Source: Cornus controversa (taxonomy: Eukaryota; Streptophyta; Magnoliopsida; Cornales; Cornaceae). From it: 64,000 nucleotides of DNA. The DNA lies in contig CM048846.1 of NCBI GenBank assembly GCA_026545225.1, positions 57,850,270 through 57,914,269 of the forward strand, written 5' to 3'. Position 1 is the first letter of the stretch. Each line of letters starts with the position of its first letter. Below are positions 1 through 11,100 of the stretch, piece after piece. The position numbers and the translations under genes are program-made. Below the pieces are notes generated by a model. It did no database searches and was not told the origin of the DNA. It saw only the letters and a program-made list of their open reading frames with translations.

Positions 1-71
1 CTTCTAAGAGTCGGCCAAAGAAGAAACAGAAAAGAGGTCCTTATCGATCTGTGGGATCAGTGGAATAGTAG

Positions 72-263
72 ATGACACATTCAGTGCCTACGACTTTCGT
101 GTCAGTACGGTCGATCGGGTCAAGGAGAATGTGTCATCATTGTCAGCACCCGGGTCGCTATAAGTCTAAGTGTCATAACATATGTTTGGCACCAACAGAC
201 GAGCAGGTTTGTTACCGCTGTCATCAGACTAGTTATATGAAAGTGAATTATCTGCAAGGATAG
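72..263 (+). pseudogene. Gypsy gag zinc-knuckle remnant (63 codons open)
   Basis: The translated piece has two degenerate CCHC-like knuckles: CHHCQHPGRYKSKC, where the usual His is replaced, and CYRCHQTSYMKVNY, where the last Cys has become Tyr. In gypsy gag proteins this region binds genomic RNA. The open frame stops at 263 and downstream frames are interrupted, so this is a relic and not a gene. Confidence 0.55.
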
Positions 264-1254
264 GGCGTTCAGAGGGGGACAAAGTTTCTCAATGGCACCA
301 ATCAGTTTTTGGCAAGTCAGCTCGACTTAGTGGCAATGCTACCACCCCGCTAGTGCAATCTGCTCAAGTTTTATGAGTAAGTATGAGGAACCTTCCTAGT
401 GGTTTAGGACAACAGTCCAGGTATCAGAGGACTGGTCCACAGTGATTGAGGTATATCAGTGATCTCTAGTTTATGAGTTATAACAATGATTTATGCAAGT
501 ATGTTAAGTTGCATGTCATAAGTTTGCGTTGCGTGAGTTATGTTATGAGATTGATAGAGCATTATGAGTAGTATATATTTGAAAAGTATGCTTTTGGTTT
601 AAGCATAATCGTTGTAACATGTCTTGTACCTAGAATGTTTTCATGTACATTTCATGTCTGATTTCAGTATCCTAGTTTTGAGGATTTAATAAGTTAAACA
701 GAGGTTTGAAATAGGTCGATTCACGAGATTAGAGATGTACGAGTTATACTAGACTCAGGTTTTGTGAGCCTAGAGCTAGTGGGGAAGGGTTGAGATATTT
801 TGATGCTTTCCATATAGAGATTTTTTAGAATATATTAGAGTTAGATATATTAGTCTTTGTATATGTTAGGGACTTAATATATGTAGTCCATTAGCTTTGT
901 GCTAGAATGGACAGTTGGGATCGAGAGTAAGAGGGATAAGAAAGGCATGTTATCGGGGTTAGACTAGTAAGAAGAAATGGCCTGGCCAGCCATTTCTCTT
1001 TGATTAGTACTTATCTTACAATGTGTTAGATCCAAGTAATTATGAAATTTATTTGATGGGTATTAGCGAGTAAGGAAATGAAATCCTAATTTTGTGAGTA
1101 TAACAAGTTTTACTCATAAATGGATACATGAATGAGATTGTGATGACAAGAGTAGGTTAGTTTAAACCGCTCTTGAGGTTATGAGTTCTAGTACACGATA
1201 GAGTACTTGAGGGGACATGTGAGATTCTTGAAAGGTGACAGAGTTTGGGATGAT

Positions 1255-2335
1255 CATGGTGGTGCTGTCATTAGACGTAGTTTTGTCTACTGACATATCA
1301 GTTGGAAGATCGGTCTCATATGGATGCAATTTTGTCTATTGACCCATCCATTGTTGAGACCCTTGTCATTTAGGCGCAATTTTGTTTATTAACAAGGTGG
1401 TGGTGATTCTGGACGCAATTTTGTCCATTGCCACAGCCATTGTGGTGTTATCGCTTAGATGTAGTTTTGTCTATTGACACATCAATAAAGATTCTTGTCA
1501 TTTAGGCACAGTTTTGTCTATTGACAAGGTAGTGGTGACTCTAGGCACAATTTTATCCATTGTCCCATTTGAATGGTGTTGTTAATTAGACGCAGATTTT
1601 TCTATTGACACATCAATTCAGGATCGGAGTCGTATGGACACAGTTTTGTCTATCGACCCAATCATTGTCATTTAGACATAATTTTGTCCATTGACACGAG
1701 TGATGGTGACCCTGGATGCAGTTCTGTCCATTGTCATATTTGTGACGGTGTTGTCAATTAGATGCAGTTTTGTCTATTGGCACACCAATTGAGGATCGGA
1801 TTCATATGGACACAGTTTTGTTTATCGACCTAATCATTGTCATTTAGGCACAGTTTTGTCTATTGACACGGGTTATGGTGACCCTGGATACAGTTTTGTC
1901 CATTGTCATATTTGTGGCGGTGTTGTCAATTAGACAGAATTTTGTTTATTGGCACACCAATTGAGGATCAGAGTCGTATGGATGCAGTTTTGTCTATCAA
2001 CCTAATCATTGTCATTTAGGCATAGTTTTGTCTATTGACACGGTGATGGTGACCCTCAATATAGTTTTTTCCATTGTCACATTTGTGGTTGGTGTTGTTG
2101 CTTAAACGCAGATTTTTTTATTGGCACATCAGTGGTGGGGGATGAAGTTTTATCTATTGGCCCATCTATTGTGGCTTGCTTGTCGTCACCATAGATGTAG
2201 TTTTGTCTATGGACACAACCCTAGATTTTGTGATTTTCATTAAGGGGCAGTTTGGCGCATTTGACACGTGCTTGTTGTCATTTAGACGCAGTATTGTCGA
2301 TTGACACACTTGTTGATGTGAGATTTTTATCATGA
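1255..2335 (+). repeat. Two-level tandem repeat inside gypsy relic (about 44-bp units, about 175-bp higher-order period)
   Basis: A core close to GCAGTTTTGTCTATTGACAC recurs about every 40-50 bases, for example near 1272, 1330, 1380, 1421, 1467, 1512, 1552, 1593, 1640, 1681, 1726, 1770, 1815 and 1850. Groups of four units form a longer repeat: the phrase ATCAATTCAGGATCGGAGTC near 1614 returns with changes near 1789 and 1962, a spacing of about 175. All frames have stops, so it is not an obvious protein repeat. Confidence 0.8.
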
Positions 2336-3117
2336 GAGATAGTTTAGTCTATGGATGTATCATCATAAGTAGTGAGACCTTAAGAGATTGAGTTTTGATT
2401 GACATATGAGATCTGATTCAATTTTGGGACATGACTAGTTTAAAAGTCATGAGAGGTGATGATGAGAATATCGTTAGATTTGTCTTGGTTAGTTATTAAC
2501 TGAGGAAAGGAAGTGATATGTGAGCAGCAGAATATTCTACAGACTTTGTTTTCTTAGGAGTCGTACCTTGTGGTACTAGTGAGAATGAAAAGATCCACGG
2601 ATCAGTTATGAGACTAAGAAAGTAACGATTCCATACATTTTGGAAATATGATCGAACTGCGTTGGCCTTAGGCCACATGTGAGATGTGTAAGTTTGGATT
2701 GTGAACATGGTATTGTCTGGTATGAGGAATTGAAAATTATAATTCAAGGAGGATGAATTACTAGAAAGTGGGTTGATTGAAAAGTGAATTGGTTATATAG
2801 TTGGATCTTCCTAAACTTGGTTGGGAGATAATTGTGATCATGATAGTTCACGATAAGATGAATGTACTACGATTTTGGAGATGTCTTGACACCGTTTGAG
2901 GTATACCAACAGTTGGAAATTTCGTAAAACATAGAGCGAAGTGACGTGATGTGATGTCCAGAACCATGCTGGTTAAGGAGTGAAAGCCATATGTTGGATA
3001 TCGACGAGTTATGATTATTTTTGATGATAAAAGGAAGATATGGAGAGTCACTTAAGGTTTAGTGACAACACTTTTGGAATTCAGAGTATGAGGCTAATTT
3101 TGTGGACGAAATTCTTT

Positions 3118-3131
3118 AAAGGTGGGGAGGC
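3118..3131 (+). other. Polypurine tract of the gypsy relic
   Basis: The purine-rich run AAAGGTGGGGAGG comes directly before the LTR start TGTAAGACTGG. In gypsy elements this tract primes plus-strand DNA synthesis, and it marks the internal-region/LTR boundary here. Confidence 0.6.
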
Positions 3132-4822
3132 TGTAAGACTGGAACCAAATTTGACTAGTTTTCAAAATTTTCATCATTTTCGCTATAAATGCGCTTCGAA
3201 TGATGTTTTAGATGTTTTGAGAGTGAAAAACATGTTTGAAAATATGTTATTAGGGTTTTGGGAGGTTTTGGAAACTTTTGAAAAATTTTGACTTTTTGGG
3301 CAACGGGAGTCACGGGATGAGGTTTAATTAGTCCGAAAATTCTGAAAAAATTTCAAAAAATATTATTTTTGATTACGGACCAAATGAAATATTTAGGGTG
3401 TTAAGGAAGTGATTTCAAGATCATAAGAGTTTTCAAAATCAAAAACGGAGATCTAGAGGGTACGTTAAGTGACTTAGGGGCAAATCGATCATTTTGCGCC
3501 CCTAGGAGTGAGATAAATATCCTAAGGGTCTGGGATATTTCATTTTACAGACTTTATTCTCTCTCTAGCTCACGAACTTCATCTCTCTCCCTTCTCTTTA
3601 GATTTTAGAGCACTTAGGGTGTGATTTAGAAACTCCCGAAGGAGGAAAGTGCATAAGGAACATCAAGAGTATCGGTTTGAACCGATCAAAGTCTCTGTTT
3701 CGTGAAGTTAAAAAGGTTAAGATTTTCAAAGCTAGATTCTAAACTTGAAATTTGAGGTAGGGGTGTCTTCTCCTCCCTTTCATTGATTCTCTAGGGTTTT
3801 GTGGTATATGGATGTGCTAGTAGGAGTTAGAGGGATAAAATGTCATGAACTTGATTTCCTCTTATATATATATATATATGTGTGTGTGTGCAGGTTTAGA
3901 GTGTTCTTCATGTGATATATATGATTTATGTGAAGTACATTAGTCTATGCATGTTAAATGTGAGTTGTGTGCCACCTATATGTGAATGTATATTATTTAT
4001 ATGAGTGTTATACATGAAAGATTGTGTACTTATCATGCTAATTATAACTTAATGATGTTTTTCACATGTTACAACCATTCGTTGAGAAGCATGTGGTTCA
4101 TTAGGCTTACCTTAAACCATTACTTGAATTATGTGAATTTGAATGCCATATGTTGAAAAATGTATCAAAGGAGTGATTTTTCATGTTAATACATTTGATG
4201 ATTGTTGTGGGTGAAAATGCATGCAATGTGATGCATATGTTAAGATTGCCTAGCATAGGTTGCTCTTAGTGGAAGGTGGGATGGTTGTCCGAAATAGAAA
4301 GAGTATTAAGGAAGTTGGACTTTGAGAATGGATGCACACGGAAGGTGTGATGAGCTAATGTTTCCAATTGGTGGAAAATGGACTCCTCTCCTTCAATTGG
4401 CAGTTTTCAATTGATGAGGAACCATAGTGACAATCTTGAGGTTGACGGGTGTCAACATGTGATAATCTTGGTGATTGTGGTAATCTGGAACTATAAGGTT
4501 GAAAGGTTCTGTCATGATACTCCAGAATTTGCAAGGTTAAGTAGTTAAGTTAGTGGATAAGTTTGGTTCTTGAACGGTGGATTCATGTAGAGGATTTGGT
4601 TGCGAATTTAAGACATATGTTATGTGGTTTGTGGTTATGTGTGGTTACATGTATACTTGTTATTTGTTATATTGTTGCCTATTGATAACATGAGTATTGA
4701 GCATACCACGCAACGTAGGGATGACATGAGGCATATCATATAGGTTAGCGTTGAGTTGATGCATAGGTAGGTTTGGTCATCTCTATTAAGCTGTCATGGT
4801 GCTCACCCCTTTCTTCCCAAAT
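3132..4822 (+). mobile_element. 3' LTR of the gypsy relic, 3' end missing
   Basis: It starts with TG right after the polypurine tract and runs about 1.7 kb without coding potential. A likely U3/R region lies near 3520-3600 (AT-rich box followed by a CT-rich leader), and a TA/TG microsatellite at about 3863-3890. Its last part (near 4735-4815) resembles the stretch around 35255-35290 of the solo LTR at 32810-35659, a block about 0.4 kb from that LTR's end. The terminal part of this LTR is therefore probably missing. The sequence passes straight into copia pol at 4823. Confidence 0.55.
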
Positions 4823-5775
4823 ATGATGTGAGTTACATCATAATGTTACTTTATGTTGATGACATGTTAGTTATTGAATGAGTTCGAGATGAAGGATCTT
4901 AGTGCAGTGAAGCAGATACTTGGGATGAGAATTAAAAAGGACAAGCAAAAGGGTCTTTTGTAGTTGTCTTAGGCCGACTATGTTGAACGCATCTTGAAGC
5001 GATTCAGCATGAGTAACGCTTAGCCAATGAGCACACTTTTAGCGAGTCACTTTCGCTTATCCAAGGATCAATGTCCCAAGATAGAAGAAGAGAAGAACTT
5101 CATGACTAAAGTTTCATACACTTCAGCCATTAGAAGTTTAATGTATGCCACGGCATGCACGGGACCAGACATTGCTTATGTAGTGGGAGCTGTGAGTAGG
5201 TTCATGAGTGATCCAAGAAAAAGCTACACTTGGAAGCGGTGAAGTGGATATTGTGATATCTACATGGTACCACAGAAAAATGTCTGTGCTTCGGAAGAAG
5301 CGACTTGCGATTACATGGTTATATAGATGCTGATTTTCCTGGAGAAGTTGATCACAGATGGAGTACGACCAGATATGTTCCCACAGTTAGTATTATTGCA
5401 GTCAGTTGGGTTTCACAGTTACAAAAGATTGTAGCGTTGTCCATAATAGAGGTAGAGTATATAGCAGTTTCAGAGGCCAGCAAAGAGATGATTTGGTTGC
5501 AAGGTTTGTTTACAAAGTTAGGATTCAAGTAGGTGAATAATGTTTTGTATAGTGACAGTCAGAGTGCGATACACTTGGCAAAGAACTCTGTATTTCATTC
5601 AAGGACCAAACATATAGGACTTTGATATCACTTCATTCGCTCACTGTTAGAAGATGGAGTGTTGTCACTTGAGAAGATACTTGGCAATAAAATCCTGCTG
5701 ACATGTTAACCAAAGTGGTGACGATGGAGAAACTGAAACTTTGTGCAGCTTTAGTTGGTCTTCTAGCTTGAAGAT
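4823..5775 (+). pseudogene. Ty1/copia pol 3' fragment (RT end and RNase H), broken
   Basis: The fragment opens inside reverse transcriptase at the YVDD-type box (LLYVDDMLV near 4850-4875) and runs through the thumb/RNase H region (5027-5242 and 5305-5532). It then passes the [15 protein letters not shown] RNase H block near 5555-5590 and reaches the pol C terminus near 5770. Stops and frameshifts fall at about 4878, 5023, 5243 and 5533. It is closely similar to 12830-13755 in the XRCC2 intron, so both come from one copia family. Gag, protease, integrase and the first part of RT are absent. Confidence 0.85.
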
Positions 5776-5862
5776 AGAAGATGAGCACACCGAAGTGCAA
5801 TGTGATGCACAAAGAGGTTTATAGTGAAGATTCATTAGTCCTTTAGTCTCCAAGTGGGATAT

Positions 5863-6267
5863 TGTTGTGGTTGTGTTGTCTGAGGACGATGGTTTTTAGA
5901 AGGTTGGCTGTTGGAAGATTTGTTTCCTATTATTATGGGACTTGTTTAGGAATTTAATTCCTAATTGGACTTTCTTTCTGAAACCTGAAGACTTAGTGAC
6001 GAAGACATCTCTCTATAAATAGGGGTTTTGTGTAACCTTAAGAGGTATATCATATCGTGAGAACAATTGTGAGCCGAAGAAATCCAATTTTGTGAAATTG
6101 GTGAGAGCAAGAGAGAAGAGAGCTTGAGTGATTGCAATCCTCCATTATATTTTTCATACTGAAATTGTTCGGTGTGCTCTTTGGATGTAGCCCATTGTTA
6201 GGGTGAACTAAGAAAATCTTTTGTGTTTTTGTGTGATTGTTTTATTTTCTGATTATTTTTCTGCATA
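5863..6267 (+). mobile_element. Copia 3' LTR, truncated at its 3' end
   Basis: It begins TGTTGTGGTTGTG after the purine-rich CAAGTGGGAT and matches the LTR at 13848-14250 almost throughout, including the TATA-like CTCTATAAATAGG. It stops at TGCATA, where the intact copy continues to TATTCCCAACA. The break meets a tandem repeat that starts at 6273. Confidence 0.8.
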
Positions 6268-6272
6268 ATAAT

Positions 6273-6615
6273 AGTGTTGACAAAAAAATTAACAAAAAAA
6301 TATTTCAAAATTTTCAAAATTTAAGGGTGGTGAAACGTAGATTTAAGGGTGGTGAATGTATGTTTTAAGGGTGGTAAAACATAGATTAACAGTGTTAACA
6401 AAAAAATTAACAAAAAAATATTTCAAAATTTTCAAGATTTAAGGGTGGTGAAATGTGAATTTAAGGGTGGTGAATGTATGTTTTAAGGGTGGTGAAACAT
6501 GGATTAACAGTGTTGACAAAAAACTAACAAAAAGTATTTTAAGATTTAAGGGTGGTGAAATGTGGATTTAAGAGTGGTGAATACATGTTTTATGAGTGGT
6601 GAAATGCAGATTAAA
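6273..6615 (+). repeat. 118-bp tandem triplicate with internal TTTAAGGGTGGTG sub-repeats
   Basis: Three head-to-tail copies start at 6273, 6391 and 6509. Each has an A-rich half (TGACAAAAAAATTAACAAAA) followed by three phrases of TTTAAGGGTGGTGAA, each with a different tail. Copies 1 and 2 are nearly identical and copy 3 has diverged. A run of related GGTAGGGCA phrases follows to about 6662. No open frame is present. Confidence 0.85.
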
Positions 6616-7902
6616 GTTGGTGAAAAAGTAGGGCACGGGTAGGGCATTGACCCGGTAGGGCAGAGGATCCTGGCTCTTAAATTTAGCGGTTATAAAAAAA
6701 AAAAAATTAACGATTATAACAAGTAACATATGCTGGCTTGTAGACAAATAACAAAGTCACCAACCAAGAGATGCCAAAATCCAACTCTGCATTCCTCTCT
6801 ATTTAAAACATGTTTTCAAGCCCGACCGGTGCCCTATGCAACTTAAGCAGTCTCCTAAGATTCCAGTCAATAGAAGACCTCCAATTTTTTTTGTTGTCTT
6901 AATAAGACTTGGTAAAAATTTTATTTTCTAAAATTATTAGACTTTTTAAAAATTTTGTTTTCTTATATGATTAGGCCCCAAGAAATAATATAGATTTAAT
7001 AGCGAGCCTAAATAATTTAAAATTTTTTGTTCTAGGCCTCCAATATTTAATAGTGGATAAAACTCCTAATTTCTATTCTTATCTCACCATATTTCTCTTT
7101 TTTCTACGATTTTTTTCTTATTTATGAATGGTTTAATATGTATCTAATCGATAATTGCGGGGATTATAAAACTTTTCATCTTTTCCTATTAATTTTATTC
7201 CTTTTTTTTTTCTTAATCCTCACGTTTTTTCTTATTCTTTCATTACAACTTTTGCTTTTGGTTATAATTAATAGTCAAACAACAAAACATTTAGTTGAAA
7301 ATTCAATAAATGAACAACCAAGTCATCTAAAAGAATTAGAAGATTATACAATAATGAAAAAAAAAATTAGTGATTTAGACTCATAACGATAATAAAATTT
7401 GTGATAAGAAAATTCTTTACGAAGAACATAAAACAATTTAGAAGAAAGTGAACCAACTAAAAAAAGAATTAAAGTTAATCAAAAATCATATTCTATCTCA
7501 CAAATATCTATGCATATGGACTATAAAAAAATATTAATAAAAAATTAAAAAATATATTAATAAAAAAAAGTTCAATTAGATATAATAATTTCTATAAGAA
7601 TAAGAATGATTTTTAAATAAATATTATTAACTAAATTTGCTTCTGGTATCTCACATGTTAAAATGTCAAATTAATTTTCTCTATGTATAAAACATGTTTC
7701 CATCCTCTGCAACAAAAAAAATCAGAAACAAAAGCGTTTCCCAAGTGACTGAAAAACGCGGGGCTGGTGTTAAGGAAGGATCTTTAATCTTTATGTTCTG
7801 CCGCCAAGAAAAGCAAATAGTAACTGCGTAGCTTGCTATGCTTACTCCATTGTGGAGCTGGAGGGAAAGTGCTGGAGCGGTTAGTTTGATTAAGTAGAAG
7901 AA
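6616..7902. other. AT-rich stretch and XRCC2 5' flank, no gene recognised
   Basis: Positions 6616-7680 are very AT-rich with long T and A runs. The 82-codon open frame at 7138-7386 is a low-complexity Leu/Phe run and I do not support it as a gene. The last 200-300 bases before the XRCC2 start are more GC-balanced and presumably hold its promoter and 5' UTR. I see no clear TATA box there. Confidence 0.5.
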
Positions 7903-8112
7903 ATGAGACCATTGGCAGGAAAAGGAGAAGGAAAAGGAAAAGGAAAAGAATGGATAGAGGGAGACGAGAGCGCCAGAGAAATGCTGGGTAGGGTTTTGAG
8001 GGAGCGACCCTTGTTGCTTATACCTCCTCTCCACAGGGTCCCTCTGCGCGTCGGCAACGTCGTCGAGATTGTCGGACCCTCTCCTTCCGCCAAAACCCAG
8101 ATCTTGATTGAG
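7903..8112 (+). CDS. XRCC2: XRCC2 exon 1 (residues 1-70, Walker A)
   Basis: Open from the ATG at 7903 to a strong donor, GAG/GTACGT. It carries the P-loop GPSPSAKT and ends in phase 0. Confidence 0.93.
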
Positions 8113-11100
8113 GTACGTAATTCCTATTCCTTCCTACTACATCATTCCTTTTTTTTTTTGATTTTATTTTATCCATTTGCATTTGCATTTTTTTTTTATA
8201 TTTAATTTATTTTTTGTGAAATACAAGTACGTAGTTTTGTATCTAGGCCGCAGTGAGTTGTATTCTCCCGAAAGAATGGAATGGTGTGCACTATGGAGGC
8301 TTGGAGCGTTTAGTGATGTTCTTCGATTTGGACTGTCGATTTGACATTTTACGCCTCTCACAATCTCTAAAGCATCGAATAGTGGAGGGTAATGGTAAGC
8401 AATACCTATTCATTGTTTTGTCTATTCTTTGTTTAAATTATCGTTTCGAGATTTGATAATTATTTGAATCTAGCTTACCCTTTTTGTCCCCCTGAATGTG
8501 GAGGGCCACAAGAATTGATCTTTTCTATTCAATCTAGATCTCCCTTGCGATATGGAGTATGCTAATGCTGGCTCTCTCCTGTTGTTAAACTCTCGAAACT
8601 CTTGCAAGGCTCTCAAACGGTCCAACTGTCATAACGGTCACGGGGTTTGGGGGTATATATGGTACAATAAGAAAAGTGGAAGCAATAAAACAGCAACCAC
8701 TAAAACAACTGTAGCTCAAAATAGAAGCTCAGAACAGAGCTAAAACAACAGCAAAAATTGAACAATACAGATGCTTACCCTTTTCGTTTTTCCTCCCTAT
8801 TTTGGAAAAAGAAGAAGCCATTACTCAGTTGATGTGTTGATTAGGACAAACTTAACCTTTGACATTATTTGCAGAGAACTGGCCATCCTCAAACTCGAAC
8901 TCACATTCTCACTCTTGGTAGCATTGACTTTTAATGCTAGTTTCTTTTATTTTTGTAATACGTGTAAATAAAATTGTTTTAAGAATTTGTGTTTCTGCAA
9001 ACTCATACCTTTCTAGCCCTCAATCTTCTTATGGTTATTACTACGCTATAATTTTTTTGTGTGATTTATTGGGAATTTCTTATGGTTTTAAATCCTTAAA
9101 GTAAATCCATGAATTGGTGTCAGTCCTGTAATATATTTTATACTTTCTTCCTTGTGCAAGATGGTCTCAACGTTGTGATAATTAGTTGATCACAAATATT
9201 TTGGGTAGGTTCAACAGCCCACAGGGATAGGACCACAGGCATAACCATAATCGCGGTTGCTGGTGGGGGTGAATAGGGGAAAAAGCGCAACTTGAATCAC
9301 TACTGTATTTTTACATGAAAACCCCATAGGGGAAAAACCATGGGACCTAATCCAAACTGATCAATTCCACTATTAGAAAAAAAAACTTTACAACACTAGT
9401 TATCAAATTCTAAACCATATAATCATCTAAGTTACCTTTGATCTAGACTCATGCCAAACCTCTGATCTAAGTTACAACACTAGTTACTAATTGTGTGGAA
9501 TTTTGTTGAGGTATTGAATGCCTTGTAGCTCTAGGATTTATATGTTCGACACTTCAAGTCATTCACATTTATATGCAATGATGAAAAATGAAATAAATAG
9601 AAATCTATCAATTAAATTGCTATGATACAGTGAAGTTTTCCTCACAATGCTGGTATATGGTGCTCAATGTATTCTTGTTGTTTTTTGAAAGCAGAGGATC
9701 TTTATATGGACCTTTGAGGACGAAAAGAAATAGGTTGTTTAGAATTTGCCTTTTTAGAAACTTCTATTTTGCAGGGTTTCAATTGATCGACCGAACCTAG
9801 TACAATGAGCTTTGAGCGATCTTTCAATCAATTGAAGCCCTATCCTTAGTTCCCTTAGGGTTTTTGAAACAAAAATAGTTAATGCATTCTAAAACTTATT
9901 TAAAAGATCAAATTGAAAATTGTAAACCATAAAATGTTTAATGATATGAATGCATGCTTATGAACCCTATTTAGTAAGTGCAACATTTTTAGAGTTAAAT
10001 TTACCTTTATACGTTTTTTTTTTCCTTCGTCTTTTCTTAGTGTATATTAACATAACATAAGCAATAATGTACAGGGCATAAAGCAAGTGCATACCCTCAC
10101 TATAAAATTCAAGCATACTAGAAATGATACAAAACTAGCCATCAGAATACATCTATTTCCAGTATAAACAGAGAAGCCAAATGAGAAAATTAGCTAAAGA
10201 AGTCTTCTCCTGGAAGGCCTGCAACATCTAGAACATCAAATCAAACTCCTCTAGCAATATCTACAGCATTTTGATTATTAACAGGGTGACATTGGACATT
10301 TCTTTGCTGCCAAATGCTCCACAATGCCTCTACAATGATCCTTTTAGATACTTGGGCTTTAAAGGAGCTAGATTTAAAATTCTGAATGAACCACTATATC
10401 ATTTGAGAGAAGGATAACAATCTTGCATATTTGATCCAAGCAAATCATCAAAGCAGTTCCAAATATGAACAACAAATTCATAATCCCAAAAGAGACAGTC
10501 TCTGGTGTCCAAGTTATGATAATAGTTGTGACAAAATGCTTCAAGCTGAACTCCTCTCCTTTGCAAGTTTACAAAAGAAGGCAATTTATCCTGCATGATA
10601 AGAGTAGCAGTAACTGAATACCTTGGTCTTCCTTTGTTCCAACGCAAAACAGCCTATGGATGCTGCTGGTACTGAAGTCTACAATTGTCCTGAGCCTTCT
10701 TAAATGAAATCCCCAGTACCCATTGAAGTTTGTCTTGGTTAGCATGAATTTTGAAAGAAAAAATATAATTTCTAACTGGTTAAAGTTCCCGAGTTGATTA
10801 TTCATAGAGATCCCAATTTCATTGGAAATGAGAGCCTGCAGATTGGCATCCATTTGAAAAGGAAAAAGTCTCATCATTCTGTGTAGGCTCGACCAGAACA
10901 CCAAGGATCTTTAAATAACTTAAGAACAGGCCATCTCCAATTTGAAAAGACAAATGCAGCAGCATAAGATCTCTCACAGCTAACATCCTTTTCCAGGTAA
11001 TTCAATGAGATGCTGCTGGAACATAGTTCCAATAAGAAGACCTGGGAAAATACCTATCTTTCAGCCATACAACATCTCATAGAATCCCTTCCCTTGTCAA

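Larger units (their letters stand above)
1..3131 (+). mobile_element. Decayed Ty3/gypsy internal region (5' end outside window)
   Basis: This is the internal part of an old LTR retrotransposon that enters from the left edge. A gag-type double zinc-knuckle remnant lies at 72-263, and a possible protease Asp-Ser-Gly remnant near 745-760 is followed by stops. I could find no reverse transcriptase or integrase motifs. Where pol is expected there is a 1.1-kb tandem repeat (1255-2335). The 3' end is recognisable: a purine-rich tract (3118-3130) followed at once by an LTR-like start beginning TGTAAGACTGG. The layout resembles chromovirus-type gypsy elements or their non-autonomous relatives. Every frame is broken, so it cannot act on its own. 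Family assignment is inferred from the zinc knuckle and the PPT/LTR junction only. Confidence 0.6.

Noticed and set aside
1255..2335. CRISPR-like array
   Set aside because: Repeats are degenerate, spacers are themselves repeated, and the DNA is plant; it is a tandem repeat inside a retrotransposon.
6273..6615. Interstitial telomere repeat
   Set aside because: The words are TTTAAGGGTGGTG and not runs of TTTAGGG; it is an ordinary tandem repeat.
7138..7386. 82-codon open frame, Leu/Phe-rich
   Set aside because: Low-complexity T-rich DNA; no domain and no flanking gene signals.
7681..8093. Minus-strand open frames of 117 and 67 codons opposite XRCC2 exon 1
   Set aside because: They are antisense shadows of the conserved exon 1 coding sequence and show no domain.
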